64,000 nucleotides of DNA from Clostridium sp. BSD9I1 (GTDB lineage: Bacteria; Bacillota; Clostridia; Clostridiales; Clostridiaceae): assembly GCF_900185645.1 (NCBI RefSeq), contig NZ_FYAM01000023.1, positions 1 through 64,000 on the forward strand, read 5' to 3'. The position numbers and the translations under genes were made by a program. This document shows positions 28,653 through 38,253 of the stretch, one piece after another. Under the pieces are notes generated by a model. The model searched no databases. It was not told where the DNA came from and was given only the letters and a program-made list of their open reading frames with translations. How positions within the stretch are numbered: position 1 is the stretch's first letter; each line of letters starts with the position of its first letter.

Positions 28653-29696
28653 ATGAATATTATTGATTTATCAAAAGGAAAAAGAGAGACATATCAAATT
28701 GAAATGAAATACTCACTGTTATTAGAAAGTGCTTTAGGAATTGCAGCAGTTACAAATGAAAGATTAAAAGATACTCTTGAAAAAGATATGCCATTAAAAA
28801 ACAAGGCGTTTAAAATACAATCTCAAGAATTAAAAAAGGAACTTGAATATGTTTCAGAGCATAATACCTGGAAGGCTCTGTTGCAATTATTACATTATTG
28901 TGAAGAACAGGACTTAGAATCTTTTAAGACATGTATAGATAATCTTAGTGAAGAAAAATTAAAATTTTACTGTATTCCATATTTAGGAATAGATATGCAA
29001 GAAACTAGGTTAAGTGCAGCCAAAGGGGATTTAATAGCACTAGAAGAAATAATTGAAATTACAAAGTCTAATATATTTTTTCCTAAATATATCGATTTTA
29101 TTGTTAGCGTAGATTCGAATCTTCTTAAAGAGCATCTTATATCAGTTATAACAAAATGGTTTTATGAAGTGATTTTAGAAGAAAAAGAATCCTATGAAAA
29201 AATTCTTGAAAGAGACGTTGTTATGAAAAGTGCAATGCTTAATAAACTTCAACCAGAAGAATTTGTTAAATGGGCAACTGGAGGTATAGATTATGTTTCA
29301 GAGCCCTCTGTTACAAGAGTTTTATTAGTACCTCACTATATATATCGTCCTTGGAATATTGAAGCAGACTTTGAAAATACTAAAGTATTTTATTACCCTA
29401 TTTCCAATGAAAGTATTTACCCAGATGATAAATTAACTCCAGATAATTTTCTTGTTTTAAAGTTTAAGGCATTAGGAGATGAAACTCGATTAAAAATCAT
29501 GAAAATATTATTTGAAAGTGAACAAACTTTACAGGACTTAGCCTTACAATTGGATATTCCAAAATCTTCACTTCATCATCATTTATCCACTTTAAGATCT
29601 GCAAGATTAGTGACAACAAATAACGGAGTGTATCAAATAAATAAATGGTCAACTGAAAGTCTCACTGATGAATTTTTTAACTTTTTAAAGAATTAG
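28653..29696 (+). CDS. ArsR-family winged-helix regulator with an N-terminal sensor-like domain
   Basis: 347 residues. The C-terminal 80 residues are a winged helix: LKFKALGDETRLKIMKIL, then LALQLDIPKSSLHHHLSTLR as the recognition helix. The 260-residue N-terminal part is helical and has no known ligand motif; it resembles the DUF5937-type sensor found in other large ArsR proteins. No metal-binding Cys pair is seen in the winged helix. The start follows AAGGTGGAGATAGA. A perfect inverted repeat upstream is a likely binding site. The target beyond itself is unknown. Confidence 0.85.
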   Translation: MNIIDLSKGKRETYQIEMKYSLLLESALGIAAVTNERLKDTLEKDMPLKNKAFKIQSQELKKELEYVSEHNTWKALLQLLHYCEEQDLESFKTCIDNLSEEKLKFYCIPYLGIDMQETRLSAAKGDLIALEEIIEITKSNIFFPKYIDFIVSVDSNLLKEHLISVITKWFYEVILEEKESYEKILERDVVMKSAMLNKLQPEEFVKWATGGIDYVSEPSVTRVLLVPHYIYRPWNIEADFENTKVFYYPISNESIYPDDKLTPDNFLVLKFKALGDETRLKIMKILFESEQTLQDLALQLDIPKSSLHHHLSTLRSARLVTTNNGVYQINKWSTESLTDEFFNFLKN

Positions 29697-29810
29697 AAAA
29701 GTAAATATTGAATTTTTAATATTATTAGCAAATAGGGGCAAGGAGTCACCAAAGAAACTTAGCATAACAAATAGCTATGCAATAAAATATTTATTGAGGG
29801 AGATAACAAT

Positions 29811-30314
29811 ATGAAATTAATAAGGGAAATAACTGAAAAGGATATTACAAATAAAGAAACTTATGAAGAGATAAGTTATAAAATAAGAAAGGCTTCAAGA
29901 GCCGTTGTATTTAATGAAGAAAATAAAATAGCAATACTTAATGTTTCAAATGACAATTATCATAAGCTCCCTGGTGGTGGAATTGAAAGAGATGAAGATA
30001 TAATCACTGCATTAAGACGTGAATTAATAGAAGAAGTTGGTGTTGAAGTAGATGTTCTAGATGAATTAGGAATGATAATTGAATACAGGGATAACTTCAA
30101 ACAGCTACAAATTTCCTACTGTTATTTATGTGAGGTAGTAGGAGAATATCAAGAAACGTCCTTTACAGAAGAAGAAAAGAATAATGGATTTATATTGGAA
30201 TGGGTAAGTTTAAATGAAGCAATATCCATTTTAGAGAAGGATAATCCGGAAAAATATATGGGGAAATTTATAAGAGAAAGAGACCTGGAATTTTTAAAGA
30301 ATGCAGAGGTATAG
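29811..30314 (+). CDS. Nudix hydrolase
   Basis: 167 residues. The Nudix box (GX5EX7REXXEEXG) is at residues 56-78, with RRELIEEVG intact, so Mg-dependent cleavage of a nucleoside-diphosphate-linked substrate is expected. The substrate is not clear. The ATG follows GAGGGAGATAACAAT. The TAG stop is formed by the first bases of element B, the same arrangement as at recQ. The C-terminus is therefore possibly altered. Confidence 0.9.
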   Translation: MKLIREITEKDITNKETYEEISYKIRKASRAVVFNEENKIAILNVSNDNYHKLPGGGIERDEDIITALRRELIEEVGVEVDVLDELGMIIEYRDNFKQLQISYCYLCEVVGEYQETSFTEEEKNNGFILEWVSLNEAISILEKDNPEKYMGKFIRERDLEFLKNAEV

Positions 30315-30575
30315 AAATATTACGACGGTTTTTAATGTTGAGCACAAGTATGGTATTTGCATTGTAGAAAGCATTGAGCAAGCAATTAAAAGCTCTTTAT
30401 TTCTGATTTTAAGGCGCCATATAGAGCCTTCTACTGTTTGAGCTGTAGGCGAGTTTAGAAGGCTTAGGCGCCTTAAAAGGAAGAAATATTAGAGCTTTTT
30501 TTGTGTAGCGAACGCTTTCTTAAAAGCAAATTCCATACGAGCCGTTCAACATTAAAAATGTCGCAATATCCTTTC
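30312..30575. repeat. Repeat element B (single hairpin module)
   Basis: One complete long-hairpin module without a core. It starts TAGAAATATTACGACGG and ends ATGTCGCAATATCCTTT. The two arms of about 115 bases are imperfectly complementary: ATTTGC, GAAAGC, AGCTCT, ATTTCT and TTAAGGCGCC recur in mirror order. The apical stem is AGCCTTCTA (30425) / TAGAAGGCT (30456), around a loop containing CTGTTTGAGC and GCGAGTT. It lies between two converging genes and could act as a large bidirectional terminator. Confidence 0.85.
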
Positions 30576-30579
30576 AAAG

Positions 30580-31686
30580 TTACTGTTTTTTAAAAGGTAA
30601 TATATAATGCAAAACTGGCTCTGATGAAGTTTCAGGCCTTACATTAACTTTATTTTTAGGAAGTAAATTAAAGCCTAGTGAGTCAGTGGTTAATAAGTTT
30701 ATCCAATGATTATTTTTAGCAAAGGAAAGTTTGAAATAAAAAGATATCAAGCTTGTAATGTCCTCTGAAATTATTTCGATGGAGTTCTTTATTCCCTTAA
30801 AATCTTCATTACTATATATTACAATCGACAATAGGGATTCATTAATGTTTTTTATAAAGTCATAAAATTTACTTTCAGTATTGGGGTTATTTATTAAATC
30901 AGAGAGAGAGTGATTCTGTGGATTCTTACTATAAATATAGAGATATGCAAAATCATTAAATAAGCTTTTAATTTTTTCTAATTTTTCATGATTAATTTCA
31001 TACGCTGTAACCGATAAATTTAAGTCCTTGATTAAGTGTTTGAGAAATAAGTTTAAACCATTTATATTACTGTGTTTAGTAACTAAAGATAAGAACTTAT
31101 CATAGGGCAGTCCTTCATAGGGGGCATGACTAATGTATGTTACCATGCTCTTAACTGAACTTTTATTATATTGTGCTAATTCATAAACAATTTCAACAGA
31201 ATTCATATAGCACATATCAAGAACCAATGTATCGATTTCACAATTTGAACTTTTACTTGCAGAGTTAATAGCCTCAATCATTTCAGGTATGCCCATAATG
31301 TAAGGTACTTTTAGGCTTAAATCTGTCATACATCCTATAAAATTTGAACCATGATCAGACAATACAATCATATATTTTTCAGCTTTATAATTGTCAAAAC
31401 CCCATTTTATAAACTTATATAAGTTATTTGGGTCAGCCATATTAATTTTTCCTAAATCCTCTATTAAGTAAGATATGGGGTTTTTTATATAATATCGTCT
31501 TACACCAATCCAGTTGTTCGCACCAATGGCTTTATTATAATCTATAAGTCCAATTTGCATAATTACATTGACATTTTCGTTAGAACCAGACTTTTCACAA
31601 TCTAGCATGTTTTTGTATATAACATCAATCATTTCGTTGTTACCATCAGCATAAACTAAAATAGTCCATTTTTTTACTTCACTCAT
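30580..31686 (-). CDS. Clostripain-family (C11) cysteine peptidase
   Basis: 368 residues. The catalytic His is in IVLSDHGSNF and the catalytic Cys in VLDMCYMNSVE, the hallmark arrangement of peptidase C11. The N-terminus WTILVYADGNNEM is the usual first strand of the fold. No signal peptide or propeptide is visible, unlike secreted clostripain, so it may act in the cytoplasm; Arg-specific cleavage would be the family expectation. The stop codon is 5 bases from the right end of element B. The ATG follows AAAGGATGATTTAG. Confidence 0.88.
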   Translation of the reverse strand: MSEVKKWTILVYADGNNEMIDVIYKNMLDCEKSGSNENVNVIMQIGLIDYNKAIGANNWIGVRRYYIKNPISYLIEDLGKINMADPNNLYKFIKWGFDNYKAEKYMIVLSDHGSNFIGCMTDLSLKVPYIMGIPEMIEAINSASKSSNCEIDTLVLDMCYMNSVEIVYELAQYNKSSVKSMVTYISHAPYEGLPYDKFLSLVTKHSNINGLNLFLKHLIKDLNLSVTAYEINHEKLEKIKSLFNDFAYLYIYSKNPQNHSLSDLINNPNTESKFYDFIKNINESLLSIVIYSNEDFKGIKNSIEIISEDITSLISFYFKLSFAKNNHWINLLTTDSLGFNLLPKNKVNVRPETSSEPVLHYILPFKKQ

Positions 31687-31933
31687 CTAAATCATCCTTT
31701 ATGAAAGTTGTGTAATTATCCTTTAATCACCTCTCCTAGTTCTTAAATCTTAAAATTGAGAAATGATATATTTAGTAGAGACCAGTGCTAGGACTGAGCA
31801 AACTTCTAATTTATAATATGAAGCTAAAGGAGAATTAGTTATAACTTTACTTGATAAATTTTTTATTATATAGATCTAAAGGGTTATGGTAAAATATACT
31901 GGAACGGATTTTGAATTTTAGGAGGATAAGTTA

Positions 31934-32467
31934 ATGTATTATGGGGAAAAGGTTTGCTTAAGAGCTTATAAAGAAGAAGATATTGATATAGCAACATCCT
32001 TTGTTAATGATAAGGAGCTTAAAAAGTTTTTGGTTACAACTATACCATTTCCAATGAGCTTTTGGGAAGAAGAGGCTTGGATAAGATCTCAAACTGGTAA
32101 TCAAAGCGGTGAATATAATTTTGCAATAGAAGATATAAAAACTAATAAATATATTGGAGGCTGTGGCATTCAAAAGGTGAACTGGATATCACGTGTTGCA
32201 ACTGTTGGAATAATGATTGGAGATAAAGAGTATTGGAGCAAGGGATATGGAACTGATGCCATGAAAGTGCTAATGGAGTTCATATTTGAAAATATGAATA
32301 TTAACAAAATAAGATTAAGTACATTTTCTTTCAATGAAAGAGCTCGAAAATGTTATGAGAAATGTGGATTTAAAGTAGAGGGCATTTTAAAAGATGAGAT
32401 ATTTAAGGAAGGAAAATATTATGATGAGATAATCATGGCTGCATTTAAAAGTAACACGACATTTTAA
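31934..32467 (+). CDS. GNAT N-acetyltransferase (RimJ/RimL-like)
   Basis: 177 residues of the Acetyltransf_3 type: LRAYKEEDIDIATSFVND at the N-terminus, GIMIGDKEYWSKGYGTDAMK as the acetyl-CoA loop (Q/R-x-x-G-x-G/A variant), and NINKIRLSTFSFNERARKCY with KCGFKVEG near the end. Such proteins acetylate ribosomal protein N-termini, amino sugars or small amines; the acceptor is unknown. The ATG follows TTAGGAGGATAAGTTA. It is monocistronic with a terminator. Confidence 0.88.
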   Translation: MYYGEKVCLRAYKEEDIDIATSFVNDKELKKFLVTTIPFPMSFWEEEAWIRSQTGNQSGEYNFAIEDIKTNKYIGGCGIQKVNWISRVATVGIMIGDKEYWSKGYGTDAMKVLMEFIFENMNINKIRLSTFSFNERARKCYEKCGFKVEGILKDEIFKEGKYYDEIIMAAFKSNTTF

Positions 32468-32550
32468 AAATTATTTAATAAAATATAGAATTAGTCGTTT
32501 TTCACAACAAAAATTTTGTTGGAAATTATGGACTAGAGAGCAGAGAGTGA

Positions 32551-32582
32551 AAAAGAAATTACATTGTAATTTCTTTTTTTTA
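32551..32582 (+). terminator. Terminator after the GNAT gene
   Basis: AAAGAAATTACATTGTAATTTC palindrome region (stem GAAATTAC / GTAATTTC) followed by eight T. Confidence 0.85.
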
Positions 32583-32765
32583 TTTATTATAGTCACTATG
32601 TAAGCCATGAAAATCAGTAATATAATTTATAATATTTGTCGAAAAAATATTCACCTAAGCATATTGTAAAACATATATTAATAGTGTAAAATTACACTAA
32701 AGAGATAAAAATACACGGAAAAAGCTATGAGATTTTTAGCTGAGCAAAATTATAGAGGTGGTAAT

Positions 32766-33254
32766 ATGGAGGGATTGACGCAAGAGGAACTTATAAGCAT
32801 AGTTTCTAAAAAGCTTAGACTTATAAGGAGTGAATACAACTTTTCTCAAGATAAGATGGCTGAAGTGTTGGGTATTTCTAAGAAAACTTTGATACAAATA
32901 GAGAAGGAAAGAATGGAAGCTTCTTGGACACTTGTAATTGCAGTATGCGGACTTTTTAGAGAAAGTGAAATTTTAAAAATGGTTTTAGGAGATGAGCCTA
33001 TAGAGCTTATAGAAACTATAATATTTGAAAATATGGCTACACCCAAAAATTTAACGGGAGGTGGCAAGGCGTTTTGGAGAGATATTAGTTCACAAGGAAG
33101 GTTTAGGCTTCAAAAAAATATAATAAGCTCTCACTATAGGATAATTGATGGAAACAACAGAAGATGGTACAGTTCTTTTGATAAGGATTATATTTTAAAT
33201 CAATTTAAAGACCTTTTGGAAGGAGGAAAAGATAATGAAGAAGAAATTGAGTAA
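32766..33254 (+). CDS. XRE-type helix-turn-helix regulator
   Basis: 162 residues from the ATG at 32766, which follows AGAGGTGGTAAT; an in-frame ATG at 32727 would add 13 residues and lacks a site. The HTH is at about residues 15-60 (YNFSQDKMAEVLGISKKTLI, then KERMEASW). The C-terminal part has a conserved-looking FWRDISSQGRFRLQKN. The 3' end overlaps the DUF2157 gene by 20 bases, so it belongs to a three-gene operon and probably regulates it. Confidence 0.83.
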   Translation: MEGLTQEELISIVSKKLRLIRSEYNFSQDKMAEVLGISKKTLIQIEKERMEASWTLVIAVCGLFRESEILKMVLGDEPIELIETIIFENMATPKNLTGGGKAFWRDISSQGRFRLQKNIISSHYRIIDGNNRRWYSSFDKDYILNQFKDLLEGGKDNEEEIE

Positions 33255-34317
33255 AGATCGTTACAGATTTATTTTAAAAGAATTTAATGAGCATAGGGAC
33301 AGAGGAATAATTACTAAAGAACAAGTAGATGACATGATGACCTTTTATGAAGAAGAATCATCCATGAATTTTATAAAAATCCTAGTAACTATTGGAGCAA
33401 TTTTAGTAGGACTTGGAGTTTTAAGTTTTGTTTCAAGTAATTGGATGTATATTAATAAACCGTTTAAGGTGGGTATCATCATTTTAGCGCTTGGACTTTC
33501 AATATTTGCTTCATTTAAATTGGAAAAGGTGTACCCTAAAACTTCAAAGGCATTATTGTATTTAAGTGTGCTGATTTATGGGGCAGGGATATTTTTAATA
33601 GAACAAATATTTCATTTCGGAGGAGAATTTACTCAATCGTTCCTCCTATGGACAATAGGGGCAATACCCATAGGATTACTTTTAAAAGAAAAGATTATTT
33701 TTATATTTACTCACATTTTATTTATGGTTTATATTAATGGAAGTTTTGATAATAATATAATAGTTTATTCAGTAATAATTTTAGCTATTTTATATGCAGG
33801 AAATAAGTATTTTAATTTTTCAAAAATAGTAACGTTTTTTAACAACTTAGTAGGATTAAACTTCTTACTATACTTTTTAAATTATATAGATATGAAAGCT
33901 ATATATGTAATATTAATCTTCTTTGGAATAGGTCTCGCCATGTATTATACAAAGCATAGCTTAAACTTAGAGGTATTTAAATTTGAAGGCCTTGTAACGC
34001 TGGGAATAAGCGGACTATTTTTAACTTCAAAACATGCGTGGCAAGAATTAAACTTTATAAGTAACGGCAATGCTATAGCAATTACCTGTGGAATTCTTTT
34101 ATTGGTGTATTTACTAACTTTAGTTAAAAAGGGAATGTTAACACCGCTTATATTTGTGTGTGCTTTAATTTTGAGATATTATTTTGATACCTTATATGAC
34201 TTCATGCCAAAATCAATATTCTTCATCGTTGGAGGAGCTATATTATTAGGTTTTGGTTATTACTTTGAAAGACTTAGAAAGAATTTAGGAGGTGCCTTAG
34301 ATGAAAAAAATAATTAA
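33235..34317 (+). CDS. DUF2157 membrane protein
   Basis: 360 residues with about 10-12 membrane segments. The N-terminal soluble stretch RYRFILKEFNEHRDRGIITK and first helices (LVTIGAILVGLGVLSFVSSN) match the DUF2157 pattern. GGAGGAAAAGATA precedes the ATG. Its function is unknown, but the family is commonly found beside GDYXXLXY proteins, as here; the two overlap by 17 bases. Confidence 0.85.
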   Translation: MKKKLSKDRYRFILKEFNEHRDRGIITKEQVDDMMTFYEEESSMNFIKILVTIGAILVGLGVLSFVSSNWMYINKPFKVGIIILALGLSIFASFKLEKVYPKTSKALLYLSVLIYGAGIFLIEQIFHFGGEFTQSFLLWTIGAIPIGLLLKEKIIFIFTHILFMVYINGSFDNNIIVYSVIILAILYAGNKYFNFSKIVTFFNNLVGLNFLLYFLNYIDMKAIYVILIFFGIGLAMYYTKHSLNLEVFKFEGLVTLGISGLFLTSKHAWQELNFISNGNAIAITCGILLLVYLLTLVKKGMLTPLIFVCALILRYYFDTLYDFMPKSIFFIVGGAILLGFGYYFERLRKNLGGALDEKNN

Positions 34318-34918
34318 AAAAAGATGGCTTAAATATCTAATGGCATTTTTAATACCATTTATTGTACTGCTTTCTATGACTATAAAACCATCTATAACAA
34401 ATGCTTTGGGAAGTGAAATTCTCATAAAAACAAAACCCTTTGATCCTAGAGATGTGTTTAGAGGAGACTATGTATATTTAAACTATGAAATTAGTGAGAT
34501 CACTTTAGATAAACTTGACGACAGTATTTTAAATATTAAAGATGATACAGAAGAATATGAACCTTTTAGAAAGCTTAGGAAGAAAGATTTATATGTAATC
34601 TTAAAGGAAGACAAGGGTTTTTATGAAGTGGATAAAGTATCCTTAAATAAACCTAATCAGGGAATATATCTTAAAGCAAAATATAGATATACCCTTCAAG
34701 AGATGCCAGACAAAGAAAATGAAAACTTTGATAAGGAAAAAGAAAAATATATAATACCAAAAGCTATTGGAATTAATGTGGATTATTCATTAGATAAATA
34801 CTTTGTGCCTGAAAATACAGGTAAGGATTTAGAAGATAAAGCATTAAAGGGAGAACTTTTAGCAAAAGTAAAGGTATATAAGGGATATTCATTGTTAAAG
34901 GAAATAATTTCAAAGTAA
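34301..34918 (+). CDS. GDYXXLXY-domain protein
   Basis: 205 residues with one N-terminal membrane anchor (WLKYLMAFLIPFIVLLSMTI) and an outside domain. The name-giving motif GDYVYLNY is in RDVFRGDYVYLNYEIS. GIYLKAKYRY is a second conserved strand. The function is unknown. It is the last gene of the HTH-DUF2157-GDYXXLXY operon and is followed by a hairpin. Confidence 0.9.
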   Translation: MKKIIKKRWLKYLMAFLIPFIVLLSMTIKPSITNALGSEILIKTKPFDPRDVFRGDYVYLNYEISEITLDKLDDSILNIKDDTEEYEPFRKLRKKDLYVILKEDKGFYEVDKVSLNKPNQGIYLKAKYRYTLQEMPDKENENFDKEKEKYIIPKAIGINVDYSLDKYFVPENTGKDLEDKALKGELLAKVKVYKGYSLLKEIISK

Positions 34919-34921
34919 TTA

Positions 34922-34958
34922 GAAGAAGCTCTTGGAGAAATCCAGGAGCTTCTTAGTA
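34922..34958 (+). terminator. Terminator-like hairpin after the GDYXXLXY gene
   Basis: AGAAGCTCTTGG / CCAGGAGCTTCT stem with one mismatch; the T tract is poor (TAGTATTT). Confidence 0.5.
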
Positions 34959-35046
34959 TTTAAAAGATATTAAGCGCTTTACTATTAACCCAAAAGATAG
35001 ACTATGTTTTTGACCAGCATGAATGCGTAAGATCAGTAACTAAAAA

Positions 35047-36675
35047 TTAAAATTTGCTTTTCCAATCTGCTACAAAGTCATCAAGAACAGTATGTAGTAT
35101 TTCTCCAATTTTTATATAATCCTCATCTTGAAGATTTGCAAGAGATATTCTAACGGACCATTCAGGTCCATGAAATCCAGAACTATCTAGCAGCACTATA
35201 GAAGATTTTTCAGCTAAATGAAATAAAATATCTACTGGTTTTTTAGTTTCTCTTAAATATGCTGCAAAATCATCTCCATAATAATTATAAGCCCAATCTA
35301 ATAAATTAAACTCTGTGTAATAGGAAGCATCATAAGGATCTTTTTTTAAGTCTAAGCCTAAGCTATCAAATAATAGCTTTTGACGACGTCTACAAATATC
35401 TATTGTAAGCTGTTTATATTTATTTTCCTTGTCAATTAAAGAAAATAAGCAGAAAAAAGCCATTTGTACTTGCTGAGGTGTTGATAATCCAGCTGTATGA
35501 TTTAATGCTACCTGTCGACTATCTGCTACCATTCTATCGATAAAAGAAATATCCTCTGGATCACCTGCAAGTGCTTCATAACGGTGATGTAATTCTCTCT
35601 TACTATCTTGTGGTAAGTTTTTTAATAGCTTATCAAAAATGTTTTCTTCATGTAATGCAACAATTCCAAGTCGCCATCCAGTGACGCCAAAGTATTTTGA
35701 AAAGGAATAAACACCAATAGAGTTATAAGGCAAATCTGCCATTAAAGAACGAAAATCATCTACAAAAGTGCCATATACATCATCAGAAATAATCATTAAA
35801 TTTTGATTATGTTCCTTTACGATTTGAACTAATTGTTTAACGGATTCAGGCCTAATTGCCACAGAAGGCGGATTACTTGGATTAACAACAAATAATGCTT
35901 TAATACTTGTATCTTTAAGTTTTTCAAGCTCAGATTTTGGATATTGCCAAGTAGAAGTTCCATCTTCTGAAGTATCTGATGCATGAATTTCAACCACATT
36001 AAAATCATAGCGAGATAAATGAGGAATTTCAAGATAAGGTGTAAATATTGGTACCATTAAGGCAATTCTATCTCCCTTAGATAATAACTTGTTTGCAATT
36101 AATGAATCAAATATATAGCACATGGCAGCAGTAGCGCCCTCTACAGCAAATAACTTGAAGTTTCCTTCAGGAGGCTTATTATAGCACATTTCTTGAACAA
36201 GATATTTATAAACAATCTTTTCTGTGTGTATAAGCATTCTATCTGGCACAGGATAATTATCTCCAATGATTCCATCAGCAAGTTCATAGACAAAATCATC
36301 AGGGGTAAATTCAAGCTGATCTATGCCATAATCTACAATAGTATCTAAAAGCTTTATCCCAGGTGCGTTTTTATGACTTGCTATGTAAGATTTAAAACGA
36401 TTATAAATACCTTCTTGGTGAGGCATTCCTGCTAAATCATCTTGATTCCATACTCTGCGGGTCTCTTCTACAGCAAACAATCCAAAGATAAAGAAAGCTT
36501 CACGAGGAGTAGCAGCAGTCCAATTTGGATTACCTCTTCCAGCATCAAGTAAGGTACGGGTGCTCTTTTCAGCAGTATCCTTTGCAAGGGTAACTAATTT
36601 ATTTTTAAGTTCAAAAGGACTAAGTTTTCCATAAATATTTTCTATTTGTTTACGTTCTATATTCTCTGTATCCAT
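35047..36675 (-). CDS. asdA: Bifunctional aspartate transaminase / aspartate 4-decarboxylase
   Basis: PLP enzyme that removes the beta-carboxyl of aspartate to give alanine and CO2. Its 542 residues match this long class I/II aminotransferase subgroup, which has an N-terminal extension. LDAGRGNPNWTAATPREAF, VVNPSNPPS, SDDVYGTF and the PLP lysine in YSFSKYFGVTGWRLG are all present. The start follows AAAGGGAGGCTTCAAAGTCT. In several bacteria the enzyme pairs with the aspartate-alanine exchanger AspT to generate proton motive force; no aspT is in the window. It is monocistronic. Confidence 0.9.
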   Translation of the reverse strand: MDTENIERKQIENIYGKLSPFELKNKLVTLAKDTAEKSTRTLLDAGRGNPNWTAATPREAFFIFGLFAVEETRRVWNQDDLAGMPHQEGIYNRFKSYIASHKNAPGIKLLDTIVDYGIDQLEFTPDDFVYELADGIIGDNYPVPDRMLIHTEKIVYKYLVQEMCYNKPPEGNFKLFAVEGATAAMCYIFDSLIANKLLSKGDRIALMVPIFTPYLEIPHLSRYDFNVVEIHASDTSEDGTSTWQYPKSELEKLKDTSIKALFVVNPSNPPSVAIRPESVKQLVQIVKEHNQNLMIISDDVYGTFVDDFRSLMADLPYNSIGVYSFSKYFGVTGWRLGIVALHEENIFDKLLKNLPQDSKRELHHRYEALAGDPEDISFIDRMVADSRQVALNHTAGLSTPQQVQMAFFCLFSLIDKENKYKQLTIDICRRRQKLLFDSLGLDLKKDPYDASYYTEFNLLDWAYNYYGDDFAAYLRETKKPVDILFHLAEKSSIVLLDSSGFHGPEWSVRISLANLQDEDYIKIGEILHTVLDDFVADWKSKF

Positions 36676-36852
36676 AGACTTTGAAGCCTCCCTTTTTACA
36701 ATATCTATTTTGATAGTTTCATAAAATTTAAATAATATTTAATTTCTAGTAATTGGGTATATTAAATTTAAATTTAGATAAAGCATAAATCATACATAAT
36801 TATAATTATCTATATTGTAAGAAGTTATACTTATTTCATACCTGAACCATTT

Positions 36853-37441
36853 AGAAATATTACGACATTTTTAATGTTAAATCTTCCGTATTGATTCTGC
36901 ATTTAAGAAAGTGTTCATTGTGCAAAGAATCTCTAATATCTCTCGATTTAAATCACCTAAACTTTCTAAACTCGCTGTAGCTCAGACAGTAGAAAGTTCT
37001 TTACGGTGTTTTAAATTGAGAGATAAAGAGCTTCTAATTGCTTATTCAATACTTTCTACAATGCAGAACCAATACTAAATTTAACATTAAAATGTCTTCA
37101 TTCACACTGCTGAAGGAGGGAATTTCATTTTGACGAAATTCCTTTAAATTTACACTTATCAAAGGGCTGATAAGCCCGAGACCGATAGGTCGTAAAATAT
37201 TAATCATTCCAATTTCTTATTAAGAATCTTTTATCATACTCTCATATATTTAATTTATAAATTAGATTTTTTCATTTATTGCGTACAATTTCTTGTAACC
37301 CACAGGGCTATCGGCCCAAAAGATTTTTATGTGCTAGGTCCTAAAATGCTTTAGAAATTCAGTTGACTGAATTTCTTCCTTTAGCAGTTCACATGAAAAT
37401 TCTATACGACCCAGAGCATTAAAAACGTCGCAATATCTTTT
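36853..37441. repeat. Composite repeat element C (hairpin module - core - truncated module)
   Basis: Left hairpin module 36853-37097 is complete: TAGAAATATTACGACATT start, apical stem ACTTTCTA (36961) / TAGAAAGT (36990). The core (37107-37387) is bounded by its own inverted repeat, CTGCTGAAGG and CTTTAGCAG, and holds GGGCT-GATA-AGCCC (37164), GACC-GATA-GGTC (37180) and GGGC/GCCC (37305). Of the right module only the last 45 bases remain, ending AAAAACGTCGCAATATC. The right end touches the stop codon of the TauE gene. Confidence 0.85.
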
Positions 37442-38173
37442 TTATTTGAACATAAACAGTGCAGAAATAAATAGAACTACATAGACTATCTTAGTAAAAG
37501 ATCCTTCTTTAATTTTATGATGTGCTAAATTTCCGAGGACTGCACCTGCTACTAAAAATGGTAAAGTGTAGAGGGAGAGTTTTAAAACATCAGGAGTTAT
37601 CCTATGACTTAGAGCGCTTTGTAATACTATAATACTGTTTAATGAAACCCAAAGCATAGAAAGAGTTGCTCTGAAGTTACTTTTATTTGGCAGTTTTTCT
37701 GAGGCGTAAAGTATGACAAGGGGACCTCCTGATGAAAAGGCACCATGAATGCATCCTCCTAAAAATAAGAATACACTTAGTATTGAATTATTTATAGGTT
37801 TATTATGTTTACTTCCTTTATAAGTTATGATTAATCCTCTTATAGAAACTATAATCATAAACAATCCAAGTATCACCTTTAGTGTGTCCTCAGGTAGTTT
37901 ATCAAATAACCACATACCAACTGGAAGACCTAAAACTACAAAAGTCACAATTCTAAAGTAGTGTTCCCATAAGATATCTTTATAGGAGATTATGACAACA
38001 TAAAGTGAAAGAAGTAATCCTACAATTGTAAGGATGGGTTTTGCTATGTTTATTCCAACAAGCATTATAGCAAAGGGCATAGCAAGTACCGTGGATCCAA
38101 AGCCTGTAAGTCCTTCTAGAAAATCGGTTATTAATATTAAAAAGCCAAGCAATAAGATAGTTGAAATACTCAT
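37442..38173 (-). CDS. TauE/SafE-family sulfite/anion exporter
   Basis: 243 residues with about eight membrane segments in two repeats. The characteristic DFLEGLTGFGSTVLAMPFA near the N-terminus and HGAFSSGGPLVILYASEKL in the middle define the family. Members export sulfite, sulfoacetate or related anions or act in sulfur traffic; the substrate here is unknown. The ATG follows AAGGAGGGCTTTATATT. It is the last gene before element C, whose right end abuts its stop. Confidence 0.86.
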   Translation of the reverse strand: MSISTILLLGFLILITDFLEGLTGFGSTVLAMPFAIMLVGINIAKPILTIVGLLLSLYVVIISYKDILWEHYFRIVTFVVLGLPVGMWLFDKLPEDTLKVILGLFMIIVSIRGLIITYKGSKHNKPINNSILSVFLFLGGCIHGAFSSGGPLVILYASEKLPNKSNFRATLSMLWVSLNSIIVLQSALSHRITPDVLKLSLYTLPFLVAGAVLGNLAHHKIKEGSFTKIVYVVLFISALFMFK

Positions 38174-38253
38174 AATATAAAGCCCTCCTTATGGCTAATG
38201 TTTGATATCGATATTTACCTTTATAGATATATATTCTAAGGAGGGCATAAATA

